Shown piece by piece: positions 31,588 through 38,901 of a stretch of DNA of 64,000 bases (position 1 is the stretch's first letter; the number at the start of each line of letters is the position of its first letter). The stretch covers positions 1-64,000 of the forward strand of contig NZ_JAPNLK010000007.1 in NCBI RefSeq assembly GCF_026627505.1, written 5' to 3'. Below the pieces are notes generated by a model, which saw only the letters and a list, made by a program, of their open reading frames with translations, was not told the origin of the DNA and searched no databases. This DNA comes from Streptomyces sp. H27-H5 (lineage in GTDB: Bacteria; Actinomycetota; Actinomycetes; Streptomycetales; Streptomycetaceae). Made by a program: the position numbers and the translations under genes.

Positions 31588-31820
31588 AGGTCCGTGCCGT
31601 ATACGTCGGTCACGTCGCGGGTGATGTCGTGGGCGTCGTCCGTATCGAGCTTCTCGATCCAGGCGCCCTCGTTCTGGTCAAGCCAGTCCTGGAGGGCCTC
31701 GTCGTCGTAGGCGATGTCGGCGGGCACCTCGACTTGGGCCTCCACGTCGGTGGTCGTGGTCTCGATGACCTCAAAGCGAATGGTCAGCTCGACCATCTCG
31801 GGCTCGGTTACGGTCGTCAT
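31584..31820 (-). CDS. Highly acidic small phage protein, paralogue B
   Basis: 78 residues from ATG 31820, with about 23 Asp/Glu and 3 Lys/Arg. The shared core is VPADIAYDDEALQDWLDQNE, aligned with the 31369-31587 protein. ATGA overlaps on both sides place it in one translational chain with the ardA homologue. Function unknown. Confidence 0.7.
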   Translation of the reverse strand: MTTVTEPEMVELTIRFEVIETTTTDVEAQVEVPADIAYDDEALQDWLDQNEGAWIEKLDTDDAHDITRDVTDVYGTDL

Positions 31821-31930
31821 TTCGTGATCTCCAGTCGGATTCGGATACGGATACGGCAAGGGGTGCAGGTGAGGTCTTCGTCGAGGAGCTCGGGCACAGC
31901 TCGGCACTCGACACAGGGTTCGGTGTTCAT
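31817..31930 (-). CDS. Very small zinc-knuckle phage protein
   Basis: 37 residues from ATG 31930: CVECRAVPELLDEDLTCTPC makes one CxxC...CxxC site, followed by an RIRIRIRLE tail encoded by a GGATAC-type repeat. The start overlaps the ardA stop and the stop overlaps the next start. Conserved coupling supports it despite the size. Confidence 0.6.
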   Translation of the reverse strand: MNTEPCVECRAVPELLDEDLTCTPCRIRIRIRLEITK

Positions 31931-32475
31931 CGCGGGCTGAAGACGTAGACGCCGCCGTACACGGGCTCGGCGTGCAGGCCGCTGGAGAAGAGCTCTTCGG
32001 ATGCGCGGTCCCAGTCGATCGAGTTCCAGGGCCAGCGAGTCATGCGCTCCTTGTCCTCGTCCTGAGAGGTGTCCTCGGCCCACTCCTGGGCGTAGTGCCC
32101 CTCGGACTTGTGGAAGCCGCGGTACTCGTCGCGGAAGCGGTCGACCCAGTGGGTGTTGTCAACGTCGTCGCCCCACTCGGCGACCCAGGCCGAGAACGGC
32201 CCGAGCTCGTCGTGGGTGAGGCCCTGGAGGGCCTCGGCGACCTCGGCTGCGTAGGCCGGGGAGCACTCCCCCTCAAGGGCACCGTGGAACTCGTCGTGAT
32301 CCGTCACCCACAGCTCCTCGTGGTCGGTGGGACCGCCGTGAAGGTCTTCGGGGGTGACGAGGTCGCCTGTGTCGGCGTCGTACCAATCGCCGGTCAAATG
32401 GCCGGAGTTGTAGCAGGCTAGGCAGCAGATCCAGACGCGCGGCTGGACGGTCATGGACAGGGCTGGGGCAGTCAT
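31927..32475 (-). CDS. ardA: Antirestriction protein ArdA
   Basis: 182 residues from ATG 32475. The ArdA N-terminal signature is RVWICCLACYNSGHLTGDWY. FSAWVAEWGDDVDNTHWVDRF and the Trp/Asp-rich GHYAQEWAEDTS follow. A C-terminal WNSIDWDRASEELFSSG...GGVYVFSPR matches ArdA ends (both shortened here). ArdA dimers mimic about 40 base pairs of B-form DNA and block type I restriction enzymes, protecting incoming phage DNA. It lies downstream of two hairpins and leads a coupled run of acidic proteins. Confidence 0.88.
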   Translation of the reverse strand: MTAPALSMTVQPRVWICCLACYNSGHLTGDWYDADTGDLVTPEDLHGGPTDHEELWVTDHDEFHGALEGECSPAYAAEVAEALQGLTHDELGPFSAWVAEWGDDVDNTHWVDRFRDEYRGFHKSEGHYAQEWAEDTSQDEDKERMTRWPWNSIDWDRASEELFSSGLHAEPVYGGVYVFSPR

Positions 32476-32517
32476 GTCGTCCTCGTCTATCGGTGCGATG
32501 CGAGCTGGCATCGTCAG

Positions 32518-32557
32518 GCGGGGCAAACCACTGCCCCGCGACCTCCCTTTCGGAGGT
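32518..32557 (-). terminator. Double hairpin upstream of ardA
   Basis: GCGGGGCA...TGCCCCGC (32518-32539) and ACCTCC...GGAGGT (32541-32557) lie back to back in the 98-base gap between the 32574-32981 gene and ardA. This could be a terminator or attenuator that a phage antiterminator overrides. Confidence 0.5.
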
Positions 32558-32573
32558 TTCGCCTGGTGATCGC

Positions 32574-32981
32574 TTAGCGGTAGGTGTCTTCGAGGACGGG
32601 CCACAGCTCCCGGGAGCGGTAGGCGCCGATGGACTTGTGCAGGTCGTCCAAGGCGCTCTGGAAGGATTGGACGCACGGGTCGCAGAGGTACTGCCGGTTA
32701 CTCGGGGAGCGGGTGTACGGGCCTCTGCGGGTGGTGGCCGGGCCGCACACCTCGCAGAGTCCTCCGCCCTGGATGTGCTGGAAGACAACGGTCTTGCGGC
32801 CGTTGTGCGGGCTGGTGCTCTCGACGTAGGCGTGACCCTCACGGGCGGCGGCCTGGAACGCGTGGCGGTAGCCGTAGCCGTGCCAGGTGCCGCCGTGCCG
32901 CCAGGCCCCGCACGAGCCGTCATGGTCCTCGGGCTGTTCGTATCCGCAGTCGCAGATGTAGACGTCATACGCCCAGGTCAT
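32574..32981 (-). CDS. Hypothetical early phage protein with two Cys pairs
   Basis: 135 residues. ICDCGYEQ at the N-terminus, then CEVCGPATT and LCDPCVQSF form a likely zinc finger in the second half. Gly/Trp/Tyr-rich stretch between (WRHGGTWHGYGYRHAF). It overlaps the upstream gene by 4 bases. No family recognised. Confidence 0.65.
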   Translation of the reverse strand: MTWAYDVYICDCGYEQPEDHDGSCGAWRHGGTWHGYGYRHAFQAAAREGHAYVESTSPHNGRKTVVFQHIQGGGLCEVCGPATTRRGPYTRSPSNRQYLCDPCVQSFQSALDDLHKSIGAYRSRELWPVLEDTYR

Positions 32982-33313
32982 GTCGTGCTCCCGGGGATGG
33001 GTTCCTTGGTGGGTCTGCCGACCAGCACGGTCGCGAAGTTGGTCATGACGACCATGGCCAGGTGCTCCAGGTCCGGGCCGCCATCCGGTATCGGCATCCC
33101 GATGTCGCGAAAGGAGAACAGGCAGCGGGCCACGAGCCCGGCCATGTCATTGGTGTCGACGAGGTCGGCGCAGGTGTGGCAGGCCCGCCAACGCCCACCG
33201 TTCGAAAGCGGGGTCACCACTCCCTCGTCACTCATCAGTGCGACGAGGGCTCGCTCCTGGGGGACGTAGAGCCAGCAGGCGCCGGGCAGACAGCAGAAGT
33301 CACACTCGGACAT
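32978..33313 (-). CDS. Hypothetical early phage protein with zinc-finger-like Cys pairs
   Basis: 111 residues. CDFCCLPGACWLYV at the N-terminus and CHTCADLVDTNDMAGLV in the middle would pair as a treble-clef-like zinc site. The helical tail ends in VLVGRPTKE. No family recognised. Confidence 0.65.
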   Translation of the reverse strand: MSECDFCCLPGACWLYVPQERALVALMSDEGVVTPLSNGGRWRACHTCADLVDTNDMAGLVARCLFSFRDIGMPIPDGGPDLEHLAMVVMTNFATVLVGRPTKEPIPGSTT

Positions 33314-33323
33314 CGCGCCGCCC

Positions 33324-33737
33324 TCAGGCCGTCAGGGCGAGCTGAGACTTCTCGCCCTTGTAGTGGAGGTCGTCTTCGTCGTCGTCGCCCTCGGCGTGGC
33401 ACTCCAGCCACATTTCGGCGGCACTGGCCTGGTCGTGGGCCGTGAGGAAGTTCGCAAGGCGCTCGACCTCCCCGCAGTTCAGATGTTCGGCAATACCGGA
33501 CGCCAGCATGCCGTCGTCAAGGAGGTCCACCAGGTCATCCGCTGCGGTCCGCAGCGCGTAGAGCTCGCCTTCCAGGGTGCCGACGATGTCGGCCGCGATG
33601 GTCAGCGCGACGACCGTGGTGTCACGGTGGGTACGCATGGCACCCCAGGGATTCAAGAGGCGACGGAGCCGGGAGGGCTCGGCCAGCATGACCGTGCGGT
33701 TCGTGAAGATCGAGGTCAGTCGCTTGAAGGCACGCAT
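33324..33737 (-). CDS. Hypothetical early phage protein
   Basis: 137 residues from ATG 33737 (MRAFKRLTSIFTNRTVMLAE). Basic N-terminus, then a long helical region (VVALTIAADIVGTLEGELYA) and an acidic tail (HAEGDDDEDDLHY). No membrane segment. Function unknown. Confidence 0.62.
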   Translation of the reverse strand: MRAFKRLTSIFTNRTVMLAEPSRLRRLLNPWGAMRTHRDTTVVALTIAADIVGTLEGELYALRTAADDLVDLLDDGMLASGIAEHLNCGEVERLANFLTAHDQASAAEMWLECHAEGDDDEDDLHYKGEKSQLALTA

Positions 33738-33766
33738 GTGTGTCACTCCGGTGGTGGTGGGGTCGT

Positions 33767-34084
33767 CTACAGGCAGAGCAGGGGCGGGGTGATGAGGGAG
33801 AGCTCGGGCTTGACCTCCTGGACGGAGATGCCATGGGGCTCCCAGAACCCGCAGTCGGGATCGTCTTCGCACGGGCAGTCGCGGCGGGAGGTCTCGACGA
33901 GAGCCTCGGCGCCGAAGCGGGCAAACCTCAGGGCGGCGTCTCGGTCGTCGAAGGAGGTCTCCTCGCGGTGGTCGTGGGTAACGACGTACCGGTCCTTGCC
34001 AGTTCGCTGGATCTCCCAGAGTCCGAGGAGGTCGGCGACCTCGTTCCAGACACGGACCTCGTATGGGCGGGTGGTGGTGCGCAT
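33767..34084 (-). CDS. Hypothetical early phage protein
   Basis: 105 residues from ATG 34084. It reads YEVRVWNEVADLLGLWEIQR then RDAALRFARFGAEALVETSR, an alpha/beta pattern, with one Cys cluster (CPCEDDPDCGF). It follows a strong hairpin at 34109-34147. Function unknown. Confidence 0.62.
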   Translation of the reverse strand: MRTTTRPYEVRVWNEVADLLGLWEIQRTGKDRYVVTHDHREETSFDDRDAALRFARFGAEALVETSRRDCPCEDDPDCGFWEPHGISVQEVKPELSLITPPLLCL

Positions 34085-34108
34085 GTGTCCTCGTATTCGG
34101 GTGGAGAG

Positions 34109-34147
34109 CCACCCCTCCCCGGGGGGGGGAGGCACGGGGAGGGGTGG
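34109..34147 (-). terminator. Strong hairpin between early genes
   Basis: CCACCCCTCCCC pairs with GGGGAGGGGTGG (12 base pairs) around a G-rich loop that includes a run of nine G. Confidence 0.6.
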
Positions 34148-34162
34148 CGGTTCAGGGGAGGG

Positions 34163-34969
34163 TCAGGCCGGCATGAGGGCGAGCTGACCGGTGATCTCGT
34201 TGCGCATGAAGTCGCGACCCAGCGCGAGGAAGTGCTCACCGCGGCCGTAGTCGTAGGCGTCTCGCACGCCGTCCCAGTCGGCCCAGCCGTCCGAGTCCTG
34301 GTACTCCAGGTCCCACAGGGGGTCGGAGGCGTGCTCGACGATGCTCTGGTGGTCGGCTTCGGTGTCGTACGGGTAGTGCATCTTCACGTCGTCCAAGGCC
34401 TCGTTGAGGTTGCCCTCGAAAACCTGGCGGCGCTGGTCGTAGTAGTCGTCCTCGTCGAGGAACGGGTGATCGTTCTTGACGAACTCCGCCAAGGCGACGG
34501 CCGCCCGGAAGGCAGGGGTGTACGCACGGGTGCTGCGGCAGTCGCCCTCGCACGCATCTCCGTGGCAGAAGTCCACGTCGGGTTCACACCGCGGCCGGCA
34601 TTCTTCGGTGTGGGTGCCAGGGCAGTCCTCGGGGCAGCCACCCTCGTAGACCTGGACGAAGAGCTGGGCATAGTCCCAGGCGCTCGTACCGCGCCCGCAG
34701 TCGTACACCTGGTCGTCGGAGACCACGGTGTCCGCGCGTCCCTCGTCAGCAGCGCTGCGGATGGCATCGCGGGCCACCTCGAAGTTGCTCTTGTCGCCGA
34801 TCCACCCGAATCGGTCGTCGTGCCAGGTGAACATCTCCACGTGGGTTGGAGTGTCCTCATCGGAGTACGTCCCCGTACGCCAGGAAGGCCAGGAGCTGTG
34901 CGCGTCATCGAGCCGGGCCGCGTACTCGGCCAGCGCGTCATCGGTCGGGGTATCGAGACTGCGGTACAT
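34163..34969 (-). CDS. Large acidic hypothetical phage protein with Cys cluster
   Basis: 268 residues, strongly acidic throughout (DDALAEYAARLDDAHSSWPS, EDDYYDQRRQVFEGNLNEAL). A Cys-rich central loop has eight Cys (CPEDCPGTHTEECRPRCEPD, then CHGDACEGDC). The acidity resembles DNA-mimic or chaperone proteins, but no family is recognised. It lies in the arm's first transcript after the 34997-35026 hairpin and the stoperator at 35034. Confidence 0.68.
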   Translation of the reverse strand: MYRSLDTPTDDALAEYAARLDDAHSSWPSWRTGTYSDEDTPTHVEMFTWHDDRFGWIGDKSNFEVARDAIRSAADEGRADTVVSDDQVYDCGRGTSAWDYAQLFVQVYEGGCPEDCPGTHTEECRPRCEPDVDFCHGDACEGDCRSTRAYTPAFRAAVALAEFVKNDHPFLDEDDYYDQRRQVFEGNLNEALDDVKMHYPYDTEADHQSIVEHASDPLWDLEYQDSDGWADWDGVRDAYDYGRGEHFLALGRDFMRNEITGQLALMPA

Positions 34970-34996
34970 GGTCCTCGTGATCCGGTCAGGACGGGC

Positions 34997-35026
34997 GCTC
35001 CTCCCTTTCTCAAGCGCGGGAGGAGC
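34997..35026 (-). terminator. Hairpin before the 34163-34969 gene
   Basis: GCTCCTCCC pairs with GGGAGGAGC around a 12-base loop, directly next to the stoperator at 35034-35049. Confidence 0.5.
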
Positions 35027-35033
35027 AGCCGTC

Positions 35034-35049
35034 TAGTTACACTCTTACA
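35034..35049 (-). promoter_or_regulatory. Stoperator site, perfect core
   Basis: TGTAAGAGTGTAACTA on the minus strand, between two leftward genes and next to a hairpin, with no clear promoter. Confidence 0.75.
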
Positions 35050-35057
35050 TTGAGACC

Positions 35058-35645
35058 TCAGACCACGTCGGACTCTTCGAGCTCCACATCCTCGACCCGA
35101 ATGTCGGAGTAGGCCCAGACGAACCCGGGCAGGTTCGGCGCATCCGCGTCCACCGCAGCGCGAACGGCGGCCTCGATCACGTCGTGGCCATCCCGACTCC
35201 GGAGCCCTTCGTACGTGATGGTGATGGTGACTTCAGCGCGGTACTCATCGACGATCGGCGCAAGCTTCAGCGCTTCGAGGATCTCATTGGCTGCTTCCCT
35301 GGAGATCTCGTCAGCCTGATACGAGGCAAGAAGCTGATCACGCACGCTCCCGCGGAACTGGCCAGCCTCGCGGTCCGCCTCCTGGTAGAGGCCCTCCCAC
35401 CGCCCAGCCTCGGCCTTGTAGTGGTCTCGCAATCCGGCGAGTTCCGCAACCTCCAGGCCGTGATCCGTGGTCAGGTCGTTGATCACCTCGCGAAGGAGCT
35501 CGAACGCGTCCGACGCTTCGCGCAGCTTGCGACGGGTGCCGTCCAGCTCGTAGGCGATGGTGAAATTGCGCTCGCTCAGGTTGCAGGCGATCTCGAAGAA
35601 GGAGAGGTCGCCGAACGGGTAGTCCTTGAGAAGGTTCACAGCCAC
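35058..35645 (-). CDS. Hypothetical early phage protein, first gene of the leftward arm
   Basis: 195 residues. A helical, coiled-coil-like middle (LRDHYKAEAGRWEGLYQEAD) and a C-terminal alpha/beta domain (VTITITYEGLRSRDGHDVIE). It is the first coding region downstream of the promoter and stoperator zone at 35.7-36.6 kb, so probably expressed immediately after induction or infection. No family recognised. Confidence 0.68.
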   Translation of the reverse strand: MAVNLLKDYPFGDLSFFEIACNLSERNFTIAYELDGTRRKLREASDAFELLREVINDLTTDHGLEVAELAGLRDHYKAEAGRWEGLYQEADREAGQFRGSVRDQLLASYQADEISREAANEILEALKLAPIVDEYRAEVTITITYEGLRSRDGHDVIEAAVRAAVDADAPNLPGFVWAYSDIRVEDVELEESDVV

Positions 35646-35726
35646 GTTGTCTCCCGACGTCGGCCGGGCAAGTGCCCGGCTCCGTACCGCAGTGCGGATT
35701 GCGCTGCGATCTCAGCCACCCCAAGT

Positions 35727-35743
35727 TAGTTACACTCTTACAA
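35727..35743 (-). promoter_or_regulatory. Stoperator site, perfect full-length copy
   Basis: TTGTAAGAGTGTAACTA on the minus strand, 82 bases upstream of the 35058-35645 gene. Confidence 0.78.
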
Positions 35744-35902
35744 TCAGGGCGGCGTCAGCGCCCCCCGGTGGCTTCGCACCTACGCCCAAGGCGACCGGGA
35801 GGCTCGGCCTTGCAGGCCGGATGTTCATTTCGAGTGATTTGGGTGAGGCTCACTCGCACCTCGTTCACCGTCCACCGTTCTGCCATCCACGTTCCGCGCG
35901 CT

Positions 35903-35960
35903 TCACTTTCGAAGCACGCAGTCCGCTTGCCTCACTTTCGAGGTTCGCGGTCCGTTTCCG
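35903..35960. repeat. 29-base tandem repeat, two imperfect copies
   Basis: Copies at 35903-35931 and 35932-35960 share TCACTTTCGA...GCRGTCCGYTTSC. It might be an iteron or a regulator site in the control region. Confidence 0.55.
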
Positions 35961-36350
35961 GCCGTCCGATGGACGGTGAGCCCTAGCGCCCCAACTACAT
36001 TCCTGCCGACCGATCATTCGACCTCCTGAACACCGCACCGCAGGGCATCCCACGGGGCAGCACAGCGAGTTGAGCCGAGAAGACCGGCGCCCAACCGACC
36101 TGAGAGGTCGATACGGGCAGCGTTCCTTTCACCTGGGGTGGCTGTACCCGAAGGGGTTCTCGATGCCGTCCGATCACGCTTCCATCAAGCGGCAGGATGC
36201 CCTACCTACGGTCACGCTTTCATCCGGGCCGGGGTCGCCCTTCCTTCACCCCCGACGCCTGCCTCTCGGCGATGTCGGGACGGTGGTCCTGCTGTCCGCA
36301 CAGCGGCATGTAAGCCAGCAGGCGGGGAGTGTGTGAGCCGTTCCGGCGAG

Positions 36351-36414
36351 CCGGTCTGGCGTTGGCTCCAACCCTAGCGGGCCTCGGCCTAGTTTCGCAA
36401 CTCTTACATTCGCT
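36351..36414 (-). promoter_or_regulatory. Leftward early promoter, repeat copy 1, with overlapping repressor site
   Basis: On the minus strand, -35 TTGCGA (36395-36400), an 18-base spacer and -10 TAGGGT (36371-36376). The repressor motif TGTAAGAGTTGCGAAA (36393-36408) overlaps the -35. The whole 64 bases recurs at 36477-36540. Confidence 0.62.
36393..36408 (-). promoter_or_regulatory. Operator-type copy of the repressor motif
   Basis: TGTAAGAGTTGCGAAA on the minus strand, covering the -35 box of promoter copy 1. Confidence 0.68.
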
Positions 36415-36476
36415 CGGTTGCGATCCACCATTCCGTTCTCTCGGCGGCGCCGCTCATGCGGCCCGTTCTCGACTTC

Positions 36477-36540
36477 CCGGTCTGGCGTTGGGTCCCAACC
36501 TAGTGGATCGGGGCCCTGATTCGCAACTCTTGCATTCGCT
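36477..36540 (-). promoter_or_regulatory. Leftward early promoter, repeat copy 2, with overlapping repressor site
   Basis: A direct repeat of 36351-36414 at a period of 126 bases. -35 TTGCGA (36521-36526), 18-base spacer, -10 TAGGTT (36497-36502). Confidence 0.62.
36519..36534 (-). promoter_or_regulatory. Operator-type copy of the repressor motif
   Basis: TGCAAGAGTTGCGAAT on the minus strand, covering the -35 box of promoter copy 2. Confidence 0.68.
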
Positions 36541-36619
36541 CCGAGTGCTTGCCCCCACCTCGTTGGCCTGCCTTGCGACTGGCGTTCCTTGGTGGCGACA
36601 TGGAGAACATTACGGCCCT

Positions 36620-36635
36620 GGCGACACTCTTGCAA
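36620..36635 (-). promoter_or_regulatory. Stoperator-like site
   Basis: TTGCAAGAGTGTCGCC on the minus strand, upstream of the tandem promoters. Confidence 0.62.
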
Positions 36636-36958
36636 ATCCAGGCTTAAAGCCCCAGGTCAGAGCTTGTTCCCGCACCGCATCGGCAGTCCCTGAGTGGCCC
36701 TGTGAGGCCCAATCAGGGCCCGTTCCTGCACTCCCCCGGGCCCTGCCTGCCGTGCCCTTAAGCCGGGCGCCTGTCTGCCTTGGGGGGTGCGGGGGGTGAG
36801 TGCGTACGCGACGCGCGGAGGGTAGCGCACGGCGTGCGTCGCCAAATGACCGGGTCCGGGCGGGGGGTGGGGGGTGACCCCCGGTGTACGCGCACGCGGA
36901 CCGCCATGTCTTAGCAGCTCGAATTCCGCCACGGTTCCAAGGTCGCCCAGAGGCAAAG

Positions 36959-36987
36959 GGCCCGCCTGCCACATGGGCAGACGGGCC
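36959..36987 (-). terminator. Terminator after the DUF2637 gene
   Basis: GGCCCG-CCTGCC pairs with GGGCAG-A-CGGGCC in 29 bases, 26 bases past the stop at 37013. It isolates the control region from upstream transcription. Confidence 0.65.
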
Positions 36988-37012
36988 ACGAACCGTGCGG
37001 AAGAATGCCGCT

Positions 37013-37819
37013 TTACGCGGCCTGAGCCTCGCCGAGATACCGGTATCCCGAGCGTTCGGAGCAGCCGAGTCTCTCGGCCAATGTGGGCCCGGTGACCTTC
37101 TCGCCGCTGGCTTTCATCGCAGCGATCGTGTTCTTCACGACGGCGAGCGGAACTGCCTTCCTCGGGCTCCGCTGCCGCTCGGACTTCGGCTCCGCGGCTG
37201 CCTCTGCCAACTCCTCTGCAATCTCGTCGACCATCTCGGCGGCCTCGGCAGCCAACTCGCCAACGACTTCGGCCAGCTCCTCGTACTCATTGGCAATGCC
37301 GTGGCCCTTCGACACGAGCTGGCGGCCTGCCAGGTCGAGGGCCTCTGCCAATTCGGCCGCCAGGTAGGCAGCGGTCTGTTCGGCCTCTCGCGCACGGTCA
37401 CGTGCTGACAGCTCCTCGGCCGGCATCGCCGCCATGTGGAGCATGTGTGCCACGACCAGTGGCGGCACCGAGGAGACGACTGCCACCAGCAGGGCGGAGG
37501 TCGTCATGTACTCGCAGTCGATCAGGTGGGCCACCACCTGAGCTGCCAGTGCCAACGCCAGCGCAACCCCGGCGCCGATGGTGGCAGTGACCCGACCGGG
37601 CGCCTTGGCAAGGTGGCGCTGGGTGGCGATGACGGCCGCGCAAGCGGCGTACGCGGAGACGCACACCGGCATGAGCCAGGTGACCCAGCCGTGCCAACCC
37701 GCGATCTCCGCCATGCGGATTTCGCCAGGTACGGACATGACGAGAGCTGCCACCAGGACGAGCGGCCTGCCAGCGACGAAGACCGCCTTGGCGTACCAGG
37801 GCATCTGCATGCTGGCCAT
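37013..37819 (-). CDS. DUF2637-type membrane protein with C-terminal helix-turn-helix
   Basis: 268 residues from ATG 37819, with GAGGAG 7 bases upstream. Four membrane segments lie within residues about 8-130 (KAVFVAGRPLVLVAALVMSV, WVTWLMPVCVSAYAACAAVI, GAGVALALALAAQVVAHLI, ALLVAVVSSVPPLVVAHML), the DUF2637/SpdB-like layout of actinobacterial plasmids and phages. A long acidic helix (EYEELAEVVGELAAEAAEMV) joins to a C-terminal DNA-binding-like module, GPTLAERLGCSERSGYRYLG. It could tether DNA or a replication complex to the membrane. Function is unproven. Confidence 0.75.
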   Translation of the reverse strand: MASMQMPWYAKAVFVAGRPLVLVAALVMSVPGEIRMAEIAGWHGWVTWLMPVCVSAYAACAAVIATQRHLAKAPGRVTATIGAGVALALALAAQVVAHLIDCEYMTTSALLVAVVSSVPPLVVAHMLHMAAMPAEELSARDRAREAEQTAAYLAAELAEALDLAGRQLVSKGHGIANEYEELAEVVGELAAEAAEMVDEIAEELAEAAAEPKSERQRSPRKAVPLAVVKNTIAAMKASGEKVTGPTLAERLGCSERSGYRYLGEAQAA

Positions 37820-37830
37820 CGATTCGCTCC

Positions 37831-38763
37831 TCACGCGGCCACGGCGGCGCGGCAGCGCTCGCGGCCCTGTCGGGCGGTGGTCAGGTCGTCGAGGGTCGGC
37901 TCGGGCTTGGCAGGAACGGTTCCTGCCAGGAGCGCGGCGGCCCGTTCGAGCTCTGCCTTGCAGGTGGCGCATACGTCGCCGTGGCGGCCGATCGGGAAGG
38001 GCGCCCGGCAGACCTCGCAGCGGTCGCGGTTATCCGGAACGGGCTTGGGCTTCGGTGCCGGCCGCTCGGGCATCTGGTTCTTAAGGCGGTAGGAGATCAG
38101 CGCGGCGGCGGAGTCGACGTGCTCAGGAAGGCGGGCCATCAGCGCGGCGGTGATCTTCGCGGCGTTGTGGCCCTCGGTGAGCCAGGCGGCGGCAAGCGGG
38201 GCCAGGCGGAGAACTTCCGTGGTGCTCAGCTTGAGCCGGGGTTCGATCCTGCCGAGGTGGGCGAGCGCAGCGGCGGCCTGGCCAGCCTCGGCGTCAGCCG
38301 GGGTGGGGTTGTTGGTCGTGTCGGAGACTTCTTCCTCCTCCTCGGCCTGCTGCTCGTCGGTCTGCTGCGGCGCCGAGTCGGGGAGGAGGTTCTTTCCCCG
38401 GTTCTTTATCCCCTTGGGGGAGTCACCGGCGATCCGAGTGACCGGTTCACCGGCCGTCGGGATGCGGTCGATCGGAAGATCGGAGACATGAGACTGGGTG
38501 CCCCAGAGTCCCGTCTCGGGGTCTTGGCCGCGCTCGCGCCGCAGGTATCCGGCGGTTTCCAGGGCGGTGAACGCCTTCGCGACAGCCCGCCGGCCTTCCT
38601 CTACCTGATTGGTGATGGTGTCGATGGTGGCCCGTGTTCCGTCCGGCAGGGACAGGAGCGTGACGAGCAGGCCCCGAGCGGTGAGGGACAAGCCGCGGTG
38701 GCGTGCGGCGGCGTTCGGTACAACCACGAAGGCGCTGACGTGCCGGTTACGATGCACTCGCAT
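37831..38763 (-). CDS. Winged-helix phage protein with zinc finger, candidate replication/regulatory factor
   Basis: 310 residues. The N-terminal winged helix reads GLSLTARGLLVTLLSLPDGT then QVEEGRRAVAKAFTALETAG, the arrangement of phage replication-initiator-like helix-turn-helix proteins. An acidic Gln/Glu linker (QQTDEQQAEEEEEVSD) and a C-terminal CEVCRAPFPIGRHGDVCATC zinc site follow. It lies 11 bases upstream of the DUF2637 gene and is probably co-transcribed with it. No replication origin is obvious inside it. Confidence 0.7.
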   Translation of the reverse strand: MRVHRNRHVSAFVVVPNAAARHRGLSLTARGLLVTLLSLPDGTRATIDTITNQVEEGRRAVAKAFTALETAGYLRRERGQDPETGLWGTQSHVSDLPIDRIPTAGEPVTRIAGDSPKGIKNRGKNLLPDSAPQQTDEQQAEEEEEVSDTTNNPTPADAEAGQAAAALAHLGRIEPRLKLSTTEVLRLAPLAAAWLTEGHNAAKITAALMARLPEHVDSAAALISYRLKNQMPERPAPKPKPVPDNRDRCEVCRAPFPIGRHGDVCATCKAELERAAALLAGTVPAKPEPTLDDLTTARQGRERCRAAVAA

Positions 38764-38787
38764 CTAGAGGTCTCTTCTCTAGGTGAA

Positions 38788-38821
38788 GACCCCGGCCGGT
38801 GTTACAGCACTGACCGGGGTC
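38788..38821. terminator. Hairpin in the divergent control gap
   Basis: GACCCCGG pairs with CCGGGGTC around an 18-base loop, 25 bases upstream of the winged-helix gene. Confidence 0.45.
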
Positions 38822-38847
38822 GTTTGCGTTCTGTGCTCCGCACCGTA

Positions 38848-38863
38848 TGACAGAGTGTGACTC
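38848..38863 (+). promoter_or_regulatory. Weak stoperator-like site
   Basis: TGACAGAGTGTGACTC, two mismatches to the core. It is one of three rightward-oriented copies in the divergent gap. Confidence 0.42.
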
Positions 38864-38866
38864 CAA

Positions 38867-38880
38867 TGCAAGACTTGATC
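38867..38880 (+). promoter_or_regulatory. Weak stoperator-like site
   Basis: TGCAAGACTTGATC on the plus strand, a diverged copy. Confidence 0.4.
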
Positions 38881-38901
38881 CATCGACGGACGCCGTTCGC
38901 A

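Larger units (their letters stand above)
35646..36958. other. 1.3-kb non-coding control region of the leftward arm
   Basis: Open frames on both strands here are low-complexity and lack ribosome sites. The region contains four stoperator copies (35727, 36393, 36519, 36620), two 64-base promoter repeats, a 29-base tandem repeat (35903-35960) and the small hairpin CCGTCCGATGGACGG at 35962-35976. G-rich runs (for example near 36780 and 36860) follow toward the right end. Confidence 0.65.

Noticed and set aside
36329..36799. Open frames on both strands in the 35.6-37.0 kb control region
   Set aside because: No ribosome sites, odd composition, and they run across promoters, repeats and repressor sites.
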